64,000 nucleotides of DNA from Ardenticatenales bacterium (GTDB lineage: Bacteria; Chloroflexota; Anaerolineae; Ardenticatenales; Ardenticatenaceae), in the NCBI GenBank assembly GCA_020634795.1, contig JACKAZ010000008.1, positions 124,001-188,000 of the forward strand, given 5' to 3'. Position numbers and translations under genes: made by a program. Under the pieces are notes generated by a model. It worked only from the letters and a program-made list of their open reading frames with translations. It did no database searches and was not told where the DNA came from. Of the stretch, positions 25,666 through 34,434 are shown one piece after another (position 1 is the stretch's first letter; every line of letters starts with the position of its first letter).

Positions 25666-25767
25666 CATCATTCCCTCCCTGATGAGTTCGCCCGTTACCC
25701 CCGTGATTTTAGCGAGCCGCACGGTGCATACCAAACCCTTGTCTCGGGTTCAAATCCGCTCGAAATC

Positions 25768-26817
25768 CTAACAAATACGGGGCAATTGCTCGCCGCTGAG
25801 CAGGGAAAGGATGCGGTTGACCCCGATCACGCTGCGCATCGTGACGAGGCCTTGCGGCTCCGCCGTCACCTCGCCGATGATCGCCGCGTTGGCGGCAAGG
25901 GGCTGACGCTGTAGCAGCGCGAGGGCGCGCGCCGCGTCTTGCGCGGCGACAAAGGCGACGAAACGGCCCTCGTTCGCCACATAGAGCGGGTCGAGACCGA
26001 GAATTTCGCAGGCCGCCCGTACCTCTCCGTCGACGGGGATCGCACGCTCTTCGATCTGAACGGTCAGTTGCCGCGCCATGGCGATCTCGATCAGCGCACT
26101 CGCCAGGCCGCCCCGTGTCAGGTCGCGCAGGCAGTGAACCTCTACGCCGCCCTCAAGCAGTGCCATCACGGGTGCGGTCAGGGGGGCGCAGTCACTTTCA
26201 ATCGCGCTCTCGAACTCCAACCCTTCCCGCACTGCCATCACCGCCATGCCGTGGCGACCCACGTCGCCACTGAGGATCGCCACATCCCCCGGACGGACCG
26301 ACGTGGGGCCGATCTGAAGCCCCGGGGCCACCGTGCCGATGGCTGCGCTGTTGATGAAGATGCCGTCTCCCTTGCCCCGGTCGACGACCTTCGTATCGCC
26401 CGTCACGATCTGCACCTGCGCCCGTTCCGCCGCGTCCCGCATAGAACAGACGACCTGCCAGAGTGTTTCCATTGGCAGCCCTTCCTCCAGAATGAAGCCG
26501 AGACTGAGGTATCGGGGCCGCGCGCCACACATCAGCAGGTCGTTCACCGTGCCATAGACCGCCAAAGTGCCGATGTCGCCGCCCGGAAAACGGTGGGGAT
26601 GGACGACGAAGGAGTCTGTGGTAAAGGCCAGACGTTCCCCGTCGAGGGGCAACAGGGCGCCATCGTGCTGTGTGTCGAGCAGCGGGTTGTGGAAAGCGGC
26701 CCTGAAGATCCGCTCGATCAGCTCGTGCATCAGCCGGCCACCGCCCCCATGTGCCAACAGCACGATGGGGTAGTCGGCGATTGGAATCGGACATTGCAGG
26801 CTGTCGAATCGGCTCAT
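25768..26817 (-). CDS. hypE: Hydrogenase maturation protein HypE
   Basis: 349 residues; the ATG at 26817 overlaps the hypD stop (ATGA). The N-terminal segment has VLLAHGGGGRLMHELIERIF and FTTDSFVVHP, and the AIR-synthase-like ATP-binding region includes VYGTVNDLLMCGARP, VTGDTKVVDRGKGDG and LRDLTRGGLASAL. The protein ends in PRIC, the C-terminal Cys that HypF carbamoylates and HypE dehydrates to thiocyanate, the source of the cyanide ligands of the NiFe site. All key parts are present. Last gene of the hydrogenase cluster. Confidence 0.95.
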   Translation of the reverse strand: MSRFDSLQCPIPIADYPIVLLAHGGGGRLMHELIERIFRAAFHNPLLDTQHDGALLPLDGERLAFTTDSFVVHPHRFPGGDIGTLAVYGTVNDLLMCGARPRYLSLGFILEEGLPMETLWQVVCSMRDAAERAQVQIVTGDTKVVDRGKGDGIFINSAAIGTVAPGLQIGPTSVRPGDVAILSGDVGRHGMAVMAVREGLEFESAIESDCAPLTAPVMALLEGGVEVHCLRDLTRGGLASALIEIAMARQLTVQIEERAIPVDGEVRAACEILGLDPLYVANEGRFVAFVAAQDAARALALLQRQPLAANAAIIGEVTAEPQGLVTMRSVIGVNRILSLLSGEQLPRIC

Positions 26818-27923
26818 CGCGATGGCTCCAGCGCCGCACCGTGGCCCCGGTAGCGATAGTAGGCGGCGCAGGCCCCTTCGGACGAGACCATCGGCGCGCC
26901 GAGCGGCCGTTCGGGGGTGCAGCGCGTGCCAAAGGCGGGGCAGTCCAACGGCGTCGCCACCCCCTGCAACACCAAACCGCTGATGCAGTCGGGGGATTCC
27001 TGGGCGGAGACGGTGGCCACGTCGAAGCGGCGCTCGGCGTCGAACATCTGGTAGGGGGCACGCAGCCCGAGTCCGCTTTGCGCGATGGCGCCGATACCGC
27101 GCCATTTGCGGGGCACCACCTCGAAGATTTCTTGGATGATCTGTTGCGCCGGTCGATTGCCCGCCCGTTGCACCACCCGCGCATACTGGTTTTCGACCTC
27201 GGCCCGACCCTCTTCGAGTTGTTTCACCGCCATGTAGATCCCCTGCAAGATGTCCAGCGGCTCGAAGCCGGTGACCACGATCGGCACCTGATATTTTTCG
27301 GCCAGTGGTAGATATTCTTCGTAGCCCATCACCGCGCAAACGTGGCCCGCCGCAATGAAGCCCTGCACACGGTTTTCGGGCGCGCTCAGGATCGCTTCCA
27401 TCGCGGGTGGCACGAGAACGTGGGAGACGAGGAGCGAGAAGTTGCGAAGCCCCGCCTGCGCCGCTTGGTAGACCGCCATCGCATTGGCGGGGGCGGTGGT
27501 CTCGAAGCCGACCGCAAAAAAGACGACCTCTTTGTCGGGGTGGGCGCGGGCGAGCTTCAGCGCATCGAGCGGCGAATAGAGGAAGCGGACATCGGCCCCC
27601 TGGGCCTTCACGCTCAGCAGATCGCTTTCGCTGCCCGGCACCCGCAGCATGTCGCCAAAGGAGCAGAAGATCACTTCGGGCCGTTGGGCGATGGCGATGG
27701 CGCGGTCGATCAGCTCGATCGGCGTGACACAGACCGGGCAGCCCGGCCCATGCACCAACCTGATCCCCTCCGGCAGCAGCGCATCCACACCAAAGCGAAC
27801 GATGGCATGGGTCTGCCCGCCGCAAAGCTCCATCAGCGTCCAGGGCCGCGTCGTCAACGCTGCGAGGGCCGTGGCGTATGCCCGCGCAGCGTCGGCGTCG
27901 CGGTATTCATCGATGTACTTCAT
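26814..27923 (-). CDS. hypD: Hydrogenase maturation protein HypD
   Basis: 369 residues. Conserved HypD features: MELCGGQTHAIVRFG, HGPGCPVCVTP (cysteines that bridge to HypC and hold the iron), VGFETTAPANA, and a 4Fe-4S cysteine set later in the chain (FIAAGHVCAV, CISGLVLQG, CPAFGTRC). With HypC it forms the scaffold on which Fe(CN)2CO is assembled. It overlaps hypC upstream (27920-27923) and hypE downstream (26814-26817), indicating tight translational coupling. Confidence 0.95.
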   Translation of the reverse strand: MKYIDEYRDADAARAYATALAALTTRPWTLMELCGGQTHAIVRFGVDALLPEGIRLVHGPGCPVCVTPIELIDRAIAIAQRPEVIFCSFGDMLRVPGSESDLLSVKAQGADVRFLYSPLDALKLARAHPDKEVVFFAVGFETTAPANAMAVYQAAQAGLRNFSLLVSHVLVPPAMEAILSAPENRVQGFIAAGHVCAVMGYEEYLPLAEKYQVPIVVTGFEPLDILQGIYMAVKQLEEGRAEVENQYARVVQRAGNRPAQQIIQEIFEVVPRKWRGIGAIAQSGLGLRAPYQMFDAERRFDVATVSAQESPDCISGLVLQGVATPLDCPAFGTRCTPERPLGAPMVSSEGACAAYYRYRGHGAALEPSR

Positions 27924-28174
27924 GGCTGCTCCGGTGTCAGCTCGTTCAGCTCGTCCATCTGCGCCAAGTACCGGAAGAGCTGATCGGCCTCCTCCGCATT
28001 GAGCTGGCTGATGGCGAAGCCGACATGCACCACCACGTAATCGCCGACCGTCGCTTCGGGCACGAAGGCCAAGTTGACCTCCTTCACCACACCACCGAAG
28101 CTCACTTTGCCGCTGCGGCTCATCGGCTCATCGTTCAGAATCTGGATAATCTCGCCGGGTATTCCTAAACACAT
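27920..28174 (-). CDS. hypC: Hydrogenase maturation chaperone HypC
   Basis: 84 residues starting MCLGIPGEIIQIL. The N-terminal Met-Cys is the hallmark of HypC, whose Cys 2 binds iron and contacts the hydrogenase large-subunit precursor. The central GGVVKEVNLAFVPEATVGDY and VVVHVGFAISQLN are typical. The longer open frame to 28537 consists of repeat DNA and is rejected. HypC is separated from hypF by 370 bp of repetitive sequence, so hypCDE may be transcribed separately or by read-through. Confidence 0.93.
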   Translation of the reverse strand: MCLGIPGEIIQILNDEPMSRSGKVSFGGVVKEVNLAFVPEATVGDYVVVHVGFAISQLNAEEADQLFRYLAQMDELNELTPEQP

Positions 28175-28241
28175 GGCAGATCCTGTAGAGGGTTGATTCT
28201 GGTTGTCGTAACGGCGTGTATTGTAGAAATCGCCATAGCGG

Positions 28242-28318
28242 GCGAATGGCGAATGGCGACTGGAGGATGGAAGTTGGTATGGGCATTGATTGCACGGGGC
28301 GTGAGAATCGAGAATCGG
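28242..28318. repeat. Heptamer repeats GAATGGC and GAGAATC between hypF and hypC
   Basis: GAATGGC occurs in tandem at 28242-28261, and a GAGAATCGAGAATCGG pair lies at 28302-28318. The same motifs recur near 47716 and 51933. Confidence 0.7.
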
Positions 28319-28355
28319 ATCCGTTGCCTTTTCATTGAGCCGCGATGCGACTTGG

Positions 28356-28541
28356 CCCCTCCCGCCCTGCACATCACGAATCCGGTCACACGGCATCCTC
28401 ATCGCTTCGCCACGCCCCCCATGCCCCATGCACCCCCACCTACCGCCCCTCCCGCCCTGCACATCACGAATCCGGTCACACGGCATCTTCATCGCTTCGC
28501 AACGCCCCCCATGCACCATGCACCATGCACCATGCACCCCC
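28356..28541. repeat. Two direct 90-bp repeats with heptamer expansion in the second
   Basis: CCCCTCCCGCCCTGCACATC begins at 28356 and again at 28446; the text between differs at only a few bases. Both copies end in CATGC-type units. The first reads CATGCCCCATGCACCCC, while the second has GCACCAT expanded to three extra units (28511-28540). The duplication fills the hypF-hypC gap. Confidence 0.85.
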
Positions 28542-28543
28542 CC

Positions 28544-30835
28544 CTACCGCCCCCCTCCGCTCATCGCCGCCACGAGCTGGCCCAGCGCGATGCCGCCATC
28601 GTTCGGGGGGATGAGATGGTGCGTGTCGCAAGTGAAACCTGCCGCACGTAGCTGGGCGGTCGTCTCTTCGACGAGGAACTTGTTCTGGAAGCAGCCCCCC
28701 GTCAGCAGCAGGCGAGCTTCGCCCACCGCCGTCGCCACCGCGACAATTGCAGCGCTGAGCGCGTGGTGGAAGGCCGCGGCCATTTCGGCGGGGGGCCGCG
28801 CGCGGTGCAGATCGGCGATCAGCGCGTGGATCAGGGGCCCCCAATCCAGTCGATAGGGGTACTCGCCAGTCAGCAACGGGAAGGGATATGCGCAAACCTC
28901 GGGCGCTTGGGCGGCCAACCCTTCGAGCGCCATCGCCGCCTGCCCCTCGAAGCTGGCGCATTGGGGGCCGCCGACCAACGCCGCGACCGCATCGAAAAGG
29001 CGGCCCACACTGGTCGTCTGCGGGCTGTTGATCCCTTGCCGAGCCATCGTCATCAGCAAGGTGCGTTCCGATGGCGTGAACGATGCCACTGGTGCCAGCG
29101 TGGTCATCGTAGCTGCGTCGTCGCCGAACAGTTCCCAAAGTAGGGCCACGGCGCAACGGCGCGGTTCACGCACCGCTTTCTCACCGCCCAGCAAGCGGAA
29201 GGGTCGGAGCGTGGCGACCCGCTCAGAGCCGTCTCGCCCCACCCGCAGAAATTCGCCGCCCCAGACCGTGCCATCTCCCCCATCGCCCGTGCCATCCCAC
29301 GCCACGCCCAACAGCGGGGGCGCGAGCCGATGCTCGGTCATGCCCGCCAAGAGGTGAGCATAATGGTGGGACACTGCGACCTGCCGCGCCACTCGTTGGC
29401 GCGCATAGCGGGTCGCGCTGTAGTCGGGATGTGCATCATGGGCAATGAGGGTGGGGGCCACCTCGTAGAGCTGCTCGAAGCTCCGGATCGCATCCTGAAA
29501 ACCAGCCATCGCCTCCGCGCTGTCCAGATTACCGAGATGTTGGCTGATGAAGGCGTTTTGGCCAACCGCCAGCCCGATCGTATTTTTCTGCTGGCCGCCG
29601 ACCGCCAAGATCGCTTCGGGGGCTGACTGTGGCAAGCGGAAGGGCAGGGGCGCATAGCCCCGCGCCCGCCGGAACAACGTGGCTGCACCCGCCATCAGCC
29701 GCACCACCGAGTCGTCCACCGGACGCACGATCGGGCGGTTGTGGACGAGGAAGCTGTCGGCGATGTCGCCCAATCGCCGTAGCGCCGCCTGCTCGTCGAT
29801 CACGATCGGCTCATCCGAGCGGTTGCCGCTCGTTGCCACGACGGGGCCGCCGAACTCGGCCATCAGCAGATGGTGGAGCGGGGTGTAGGGCAGCATCACT
29901 CCCAGCGTTCCAACAGTTGGCGCCACCGACGCCGCGACGCATTCGTTCGGTGGATGGGTGAGCAGGACGATCGGCGCTTCGGGGGCGCTCAAGAGCGACG
30001 TCTCAAGCGGGTCGACCGCGAGATGGCTGGTCACCCATGCCAGATGGGGGGCCATGATCGCGAACGGCTTGTCGGGCCGACCTTTGCGCAGCCGCAGCCG
30101 CTGCACGGTCGCGTTGTTGGTTGCATCCGCGATCAGATGGAAGCCGCCCAGCCCCTTCACCGCCACGATCTCGCCCCGTCGGATGGCCGCCACCGCCCCA
30201 CGCAGGGCGTCGTCCCGTTCGGCGAGGGTGTGCCCCGACCGATCCCAGAGCGCGAGCTGCGGCCCGCACTCTGGGCAGGCGTTGGGCTGGGCGTGGAAGC
30301 GCCGATCCAACGGCGACTCGTATTCGGTCCGACAGGCGGCACACATCTGAAAGCGCCGCATCGTGCTGTTCGCACGGTCGTAGGGCAAGCGCTCAATGAT
30401 CGTGTAGCGCGGGCCGCAATGGGTGCAGTTCGTGAAGGGGTAGCGGTAACGGCGGTTAGCAGGATCGAAGATGTCGGCGCGGCAGGCGTCGCAGGTGGCG
30501 ATGTCGGGCAGGATGAGCGCATGTTTCGCGCCGTGAGGGTCGCTGCTACGAATCTCGAAGGCGCGGAAATGGCGTGGCGCATGCCAGGAGGCTTCGACCG
30601 ATTGGATGATGGCGCGGGCCGGGGCCTCCCGTTCAAGTCGTAACAGAAACTGGTCTAGATCGCTCCCGGCCCCCTCGACTTCGACGAAAACGCCCGCCGC
30701 CGAATTCAGCACCCAGCCCGGTAGTTCCATCTCGGTGGCGAGCCGATAGACGAAGGGGCGGAAGCCGACCCCCTGCACCGCGCCGCGCACCACCACGCGC
30801 AGTCGCTGACAGTTGCCGAGCTGCTGGACAGGCAT
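28544..30835 (-). CDS. hypF: Carbamoyltransferase HypF
   Basis: 763 residues with the full HypF architecture. An acylphosphatase domain comes first (VVVRGAVQGVGFRPFVYRLA, about 14-95). Two zinc-finger-like pairs follow (CDACRADI with CTHCGPRY, and CAACRTEY with CPECGP, about 115-190). Then comes a YrdC-like domain (GEIVAVKGLGGFHLIADA onward) and a Kae1-like C-terminal domain with SHHYAHLLAGMTEH and GGCFQNKFLVEE. HypF uses carbamoyl phosphate and ATP to carbamoylate HypE. The start abuts the hypA stop exactly. Confidence 0.95.
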   Translation of the reverse strand: MPVQQLGNCQRLRVVVRGAVQGVGFRPFVYRLATEMELPGWVLNSAAGVFVEVEGAGSDLDQFLLRLEREAPARAIIQSVEASWHAPRHFRAFEIRSSDPHGAKHALILPDIATCDACRADIFDPANRRYRYPFTNCTHCGPRYTIIERLPYDRANSTMRRFQMCAACRTEYESPLDRRFHAQPNACPECGPQLALWDRSGHTLAERDDALRGAVAAIRRGEIVAVKGLGGFHLIADATNNATVQRLRLRKGRPDKPFAIMAPHLAWVTSHLAVDPLETSLLSAPEAPIVLLTHPPNECVAASVAPTVGTLGVMLPYTPLHHLLMAEFGGPVVATSGNRSDEPIVIDEQAALRRLGDIADSFLVHNRPIVRPVDDSVVRLMAGAATLFRRARGYAPLPFRLPQSAPEAILAVGGQQKNTIGLAVGQNAFISQHLGNLDSAEAMAGFQDAIRSFEQLYEVAPTLIAHDAHPDYSATRYARQRVARQVAVSHHYAHLLAGMTEHRLAPPLLGVAWDGTGDGGDGTVWGGEFLRVGRDGSERVATLRPFRLLGGEKAVREPRRCAVALLWELFGDDAATMTTLAPVASFTPSERTLLMTMARQGINSPQTTSVGRLFDAVAALVGGPQCASFEGQAAMALEGLAAQAPEVCAYPFPLLTGEYPYRLDWGPLIHALIADLHRARPPAEMAAAFHHALSAAIVAVATAVGEARLLLTGGCFQNKFLVEETTAQLRAAGFTCDTHHLIPPNDGGIALGQLVAAMSGGGR

Positions 30836-31183
30836 CTACCCATCCACCTCTGCCTCGATGAGTTGGAGATCGCGGGCTTCGTCGATGGGATGCAGCCGTT
30901 CACAGGCGGGGCAAAGCCAGAGGTGGGCCGCAAAGTCCACATCCTCGCTGCGCATGACCTGTCCGCAGTCGCAGCGGGTCGGGGCAATCGCGGGTTCAAG
31001 GGCGAGCTGCGCCTCGGCCAGCGCGGTTCCCTGCGTGGCAACCTCCCACGCCTGGCGCAAAGCCGCCTCCATCAGGGTGGGGCCATAGCGAAAGTGCACC
31101 CGCAGGAGCGCGGGCGACCCTTCCTGCGCCAAGCGCTCGTTTAGGGCGTCTACGTGCGCTTGAACGAGGGCGTATTCATGCAT
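30836..31183 (-). CDS. hypA: Hydrogenase nickel-incorporation protein HypA, unusual zinc motif
   Basis: 115 residues starting MHEYALVQAHVDALNERLAQ. The initial Met-His-Glu is the nickel-binding N-terminus of HypA. The zinc site reads TRCDCGQVM and LWLCPACERLH: the second half is a normal CxxC, but the first is CxC rather than CxxC. This is either a real variant or a single-codon deletion. It overlaps hoxW by 8 bp and abuts hypF. HypB, the GTPase partner, is not found in the window. Confidence 0.9.
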   Translation of the reverse strand: MHEYALVQAHVDALNERLAQEGSPALLRVHFRYGPTLMEAALRQAWEVATQGTALAEAQLALEPAIAPTRCDCGQVMRSEDVDFAAHLWLCPACERLHPIDEARDLQLIEAEVDG

Positions 31184-31637
31184 GGGACACCACCCTGAGG
31201 CTGTCGAGCGCCTGATGAACGAGACGTGGCAGCGCGGCGGCGACGGCGGGTGAGAGCTGCTCGCCGTGGTCGAAGTTCGTGCCGCTGACGGTGAGGAGCG
31301 TCGTGGGGGGCGCATGGCCGAAGAGCCGCTCGGCCATCAACAACAACGTTGCGGCGCTCAGATGGTGGCTCAAAGGGCCGCTGTCGGTACCGTCGGGCGC
31401 CACCACGCGGGTGGCGATCGTACCCGGCTGGCCCGCCACCGAGACATCGATGAAGAGGGCACGACTGGCCCGACTCAGCGGCTCGGCCAGTTCGGGGGTG
31501 AGCTGGTGACAGACGATGACCTCGGCCTGATCCCCAAGCTGCGCCGCCAGGGCGCTGGCCGCCCGCTGACCGACCCCATCGTCGGAACGAAGTGGGTTGC
31601 CATAGCCAATGATCAGCGGACGGGCGGCGGTATTCAT
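31176..31637 (-). CDS. hoxW: Hydrogenase maturation endopeptidase
   Basis: 153 residues. LIIGYGNPLRSDDGVGQRAA carries the conserved GNPLxxDDGxG with the nickel-sensing Asp, and LFIDVSVAGQPG the second conserved acid. SHHLSAATLLLMAERLFG supplies the later His. The enzyme removes the C-terminal peptide of the large subunit after nickel insertion. It lies two bases downstream of hoxH, whose C-terminal extension after DPCLSCSTH is the expected substrate. The name HoxW is inferred from the neighbouring group 3d hydrogenase. Confidence 0.9.
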   Translation of the reverse strand: MNTAARPLIIGYGNPLRSDDGVGQRAASALAAQLGDQAEVIVCHQLTPELAEPLSRASRALFIDVSVAGQPGTIATRVVAPDGTDSGPLSHHLSAATLLLMAERLFGHAPPTTLLTVSGTNFDHGEQLSPAVAAALPRLVHQALDSLRVVSHA

Positions 31638-31639
31638 GG

Positions 31640-33070
31640 TTAATCGCGGCGCGCCTCATCCAGGAGCTGGCCCGTGGCATCCCGCAATTGCACGTGGATC
31701 GGCATCTGCCCAAGGGCGTGGGTCGAACAACTCAGGCAGGGGTCGAAAGCGCGGATCCCATGTTCGACGCGGTTGAGCATCCCTTCCGTCAACCGATCCC
31801 CTTTGACATAATGTTGAGCGATCTGGCCCACGGTGCGATTCATCGGCAGGTTGTTCTGGCCGGTGGCGATCAGCAGGTTCACCTGCTGCAACACTCCATT
31901 CTCATCCACATGATATTCGTGGAAGAGCGTGCCGCGCGGGGCCTCGCTGACGCCGATCCCCACCGTTTGGTTCACGTCGGCGTGGGCACGCACGTGGGGG
32001 CTGATCAGATCGGGATCCGCCGTCAGTTGCTCGATCCGCTCCAGCGCGAAGAGAATCTCGATCAGGCGCGCGTAGTGGTAGTAGAAACTACCGGTCACCG
32101 GCGCGCCGTTGGGGGCAAGGGCGCGGAAGGCGGCCAGCTCGCGGTCGGCCCGCGGCGTGCCCGCAAAGTCACAGATGTTGAGCCGCGCCAGTGGTCCCAC
32201 GCGGTAGATGCCTTCGGGGTAGCCCATCGGACGGTAGTAGGGGAACTTCAGATAGCTCCACGGTTCGGTCGCCTCCCCAATCACCTCGCGGTAGCGATCG
32301 GGGGAGAGCCCGGGTTCCAAGAGATTGCCGTCCTGATCCATCACGCGCAGCCGTCCGTCGTAATGTTCCAATCCTCCCTCGGGCGTGACAAGGCCGAGGA
32401 AAAGGCTGGGGAAGTCGCCGTACCGTTCGGCCTCGTTCGCATAACGTGCGTTCACATCGCGCACCAGATCGAGGGCGCGTTCGGTGATCGACAGCATCTC
32501 CGGGACCCGGTCGGCGATTGTCTCCGGTTCGCCTGCGGCCAGCGGTCGGCGTACCCCACCGGGAACGGCCCAAGCGGGGTGGACACTCTTCTTTCCCAAC
32601 ATGCGGATCACATCTTGGCCGAATTGGCGCAGGCGGATGCCGTCGCGGGCGATGTCCGGATGGGCCGTCAGGAGGCCAAAGATGTTGCGCTGGGCTGGCT
32701 CGGAATCCATGCCGAGCAGCAGGTCGGGGGCGCTCAGGTGGAAGAAGCTGAGGGCGTGGGATTGGACGATCTGTGCCCAGTTCATCAGCCGGCGCAGTTT
32801 GGTGCCAGCGGGCGGCGGCTCGACCCCTAGGATCATGTCGCCCGCCTTGGCGGAGGCCATCAGATGGCTGACGGGGCAGATGCCACAGATGCGGGCCGTG
32901 ATGCCTGGCATCTCCCAGACGCTGCGACCCACGCAGAATTGCTCGAAGCCGCGAAACTCTGTAACGTGGAATTGCGCGTCACGCACATGGCCCGCTTCGT
33001 CCAGATGGATCGTGATCTTGGCATGACCTTCGATCCGGGTCACCGGGTCCACCGTAATTGTCCGACTCAT
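31640..33070 (-). CDS. hoxH: NAD-reducing NiFe hydrogenase large subunit HoxH
   Basis: 476 residues. The NiFe site cysteines are in ARICGICPVSH near the N-terminus and DPCLSCSTH near the C-terminus. The 24 or so residues after that His form the peptide removed by the protease. N-terminal VDPVTRIEGHAKITIHLDEAG is typical. The overall pattern is that of bidirectional group 3d enzymes. It works with HoxY as the hydrogenase module, passing electrons through HoxU/HoxF/HoxE to NAD. The C-terminal residue order shows it still needs maturation. Confidence 0.95.
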   Translation of the reverse strand: MSRTITVDPVTRIEGHAKITIHLDEAGHVRDAQFHVTEFRGFEQFCVGRSVWEMPGITARICGICPVSHLMASAKAGDMILGVEPPPAGTKLRRLMNWAQIVQSHALSFFHLSAPDLLLGMDSEPAQRNIFGLLTAHPDIARDGIRLRQFGQDVIRMLGKKSVHPAWAVPGGVRRPLAAGEPETIADRVPEMLSITERALDLVRDVNARYANEAERYGDFPSLFLGLVTPEGGLEHYDGRLRVMDQDGNLLEPGLSPDRYREVIGEATEPWSYLKFPYYRPMGYPEGIYRVGPLARLNICDFAGTPRADRELAAFRALAPNGAPVTGSFYYHYARLIEILFALERIEQLTADPDLISPHVRAHADVNQTVGIGVSEAPRGTLFHEYHVDENGVLQQVNLLIATGQNNLPMNRTVGQIAQHYVKGDRLTEGMLNRVEHGIRAFDPCLSCSTHALGQMPIHVQLRDATGQLLDEARRD

Positions 33071-33112
33071 GCTCTCCTCGCGCTTTCTGTCGCGGGTGGC
33101 GGCGTTGATTTT

Positions 33113-33658
33113 TTAGCCAAAGGTCCGCAGATGGGGGTCGTGGGGCGCTGCCTCGCCGAAAATGAGGGCGCGCACTGCGGCCCAGATGCGGTCGGGGTCG
33201 GGCGGGCAGCCCGGCACGAAGGCATCGACCTCGATCACCTGATGGAGCGGCAGCACGGTGGGCAACAGGGCGGGCATGATCGGGTCATCCGGCGATTGTC
33301 GCGGAATGGCCCCCGGGCCGCCCTGATAGACTTGGTTGAGCAGATCGGGCACCGGGATGCGGTTGCGGAGACTGGTAACATTGCCCGTCACCGCGCAGTC
33401 GCCAAAGCTGGCAACGATGCGGCTCCGTTCACGGATCTGCTGGGCCAGTTCCAGATGATCGACATTCGCCACCGCCCCCTCCACCAGCGTGATGTCCACC
33501 GCCTCTGGGAACTCCTTCACATCGGCGATGGGGCTGTAGACCAGTTCGGCGACCTCGGCCAGTTCCACCAGCCGCTCGTCCAGATCAAGGAAGCTCATGT
33601 GGCAACCGGAGCAGCCCCCCAACCATGCCGTGGCCAACCGCAATTTCTGTCCGCTCAT
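33113..33658 (-). CDS. hoxY: NAD-reducing hydrogenase small subunit HoxY
   Basis: 181 residues. Cluster ligands: WLGGCSGCHMSFLDLDE at the N-terminus, FGDCAVTGN in the middle and FVPGCPPDPDRIW near the end, giving four Cys for a proximal 4Fe-4S cluster. The short length without medial and distal clusters is normal for HoxY. Overlaps hoxU by four bases (ATGA). Confidence 0.94.
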   Translation of the reverse strand: MSGQKLRLATAWLGGCSGCHMSFLDLDERLVELAEVAELVYSPIADVKEFPEAVDITLVEGAVANVDHLELAQQIRERSRIVASFGDCAVTGNVTSLRNRIPVPDLLNQVYQGGPGAIPRQSPDDPIMPALLPTVLPLHQVIEVDAFVPGCPPDPDRIWAAVRALIFGEAAPHDPHLRTFG

Positions 33659-34416
33659 GATCTGATCTCCACCGTTGGAACAAGGAAGTCATCGGTCGGC
33701 TCTTCGCCTGTGCGCCCCAGTTCCCGCCCTTCGAGGATGCGCAGTAGAAAGCCTCGCTTCTTCTGCATCTCGGCGACACTCGCGCCCTTGCGATAGAGCG
33801 CGCCGGTGGGACAGAGATGGACACATTTTCCACAACTCGTGCAAGTCGTGCTCTCGCCCCACGGAACCCCGTTGTCGGCGACGAGCCGTGCCTCGATACC
33901 GCGTCCCGCCATCTGCCAGGTGTGGGCGCCCTCCACCTCTGCACAGACGCGCACGCAGCGCATGCAGAGGATGCAGCGGTTATGATCGAGGACATATTGC
34001 GCATGGCTGGCGTCGACTGGCAGGCTGGGGCTGAGGTAAGGGCAGCGCACGTGGTCCATGCCCGCTTGCGCCGCCGCGGATTGCAGCTCGCAATCCCCAT
34101 TCTGCACACAGACCGCACAATAATGATTGCGTTCGGCGAAGAGCAGCTCCAGCACCATCTGTCGGTCGGCCCGCAACGCGGGACTTTGGGTGGTGACCCG
34201 TTGGCCCGCCTTGATCGGCGTATTGCAGGCGCTGACCGGGTGAGCGATGCCTTCAACCTCAACGAGGCATAGCCGACAACCCCCGAAGGTGCTTGCGCCC
34301 TGAAGCTGACAGAGGGTGGGGATCGGGATGCCGTGCTGGCGGGCCACGCTCAAAATCGTCTCCCCCGACTCGCCGTGCACTTTGCGGTCGTCGATCGTGA
34401 GTAGAATGGTAGACAT
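33655..34416 (-). CDS. hoxU: Hydrogenase diaphorase iron-sulfur subunit HoxU
   Basis: 253 residues related to the N-terminal part of NuoG. A 2Fe-2S ferredoxin domain has PTLCQLQGASTFGGCRLCLV and a later VSACNTP. An HCxxC-like segment follows (HYCAVCVQNGDCELQ). Two 4Fe-4S motifs come next: CILCMRCVRVC and CTSCGKCVHLCPTGAL. It carries electrons between HoxY and HoxF. Confidence 0.94.
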   Translation of the reverse strand: MSTILLTIDDRKVHGESGETILSVARQHGIPIPTLCQLQGASTFGGCRLCLVEVEGIAHPVSACNTPIKAGQRVTTQSPALRADRQMVLELLFAERNHYCAVCVQNGDCELQSAAAQAGMDHVRCPYLSPSLPVDASHAQYVLDHNRCILCMRCVRVCAEVEGAHTWQMAGRGIEARLVADNGVPWGESTTCTSCGKCVHLCPTGALYRKGASVAEMQKKRGFLLRILEGRELGRTGEEPTDDFLVPTVEIRS

Positions 34417-34434
34417 CGTTCCTCCTGAGTTCCG

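Noticed and set aside
25735..25765. GGGTTCAAATCC, resembling a tRNA T-arm
   Set aside because: The flanking bases do not pair into a T stem, and no D arm, anticodon arm or acceptor stem can be built upstream.
28511..28540. Possible CRISPR-like array
   Set aside because: The unit is only seven bases with no spacers, and no cas genes are present in the window.
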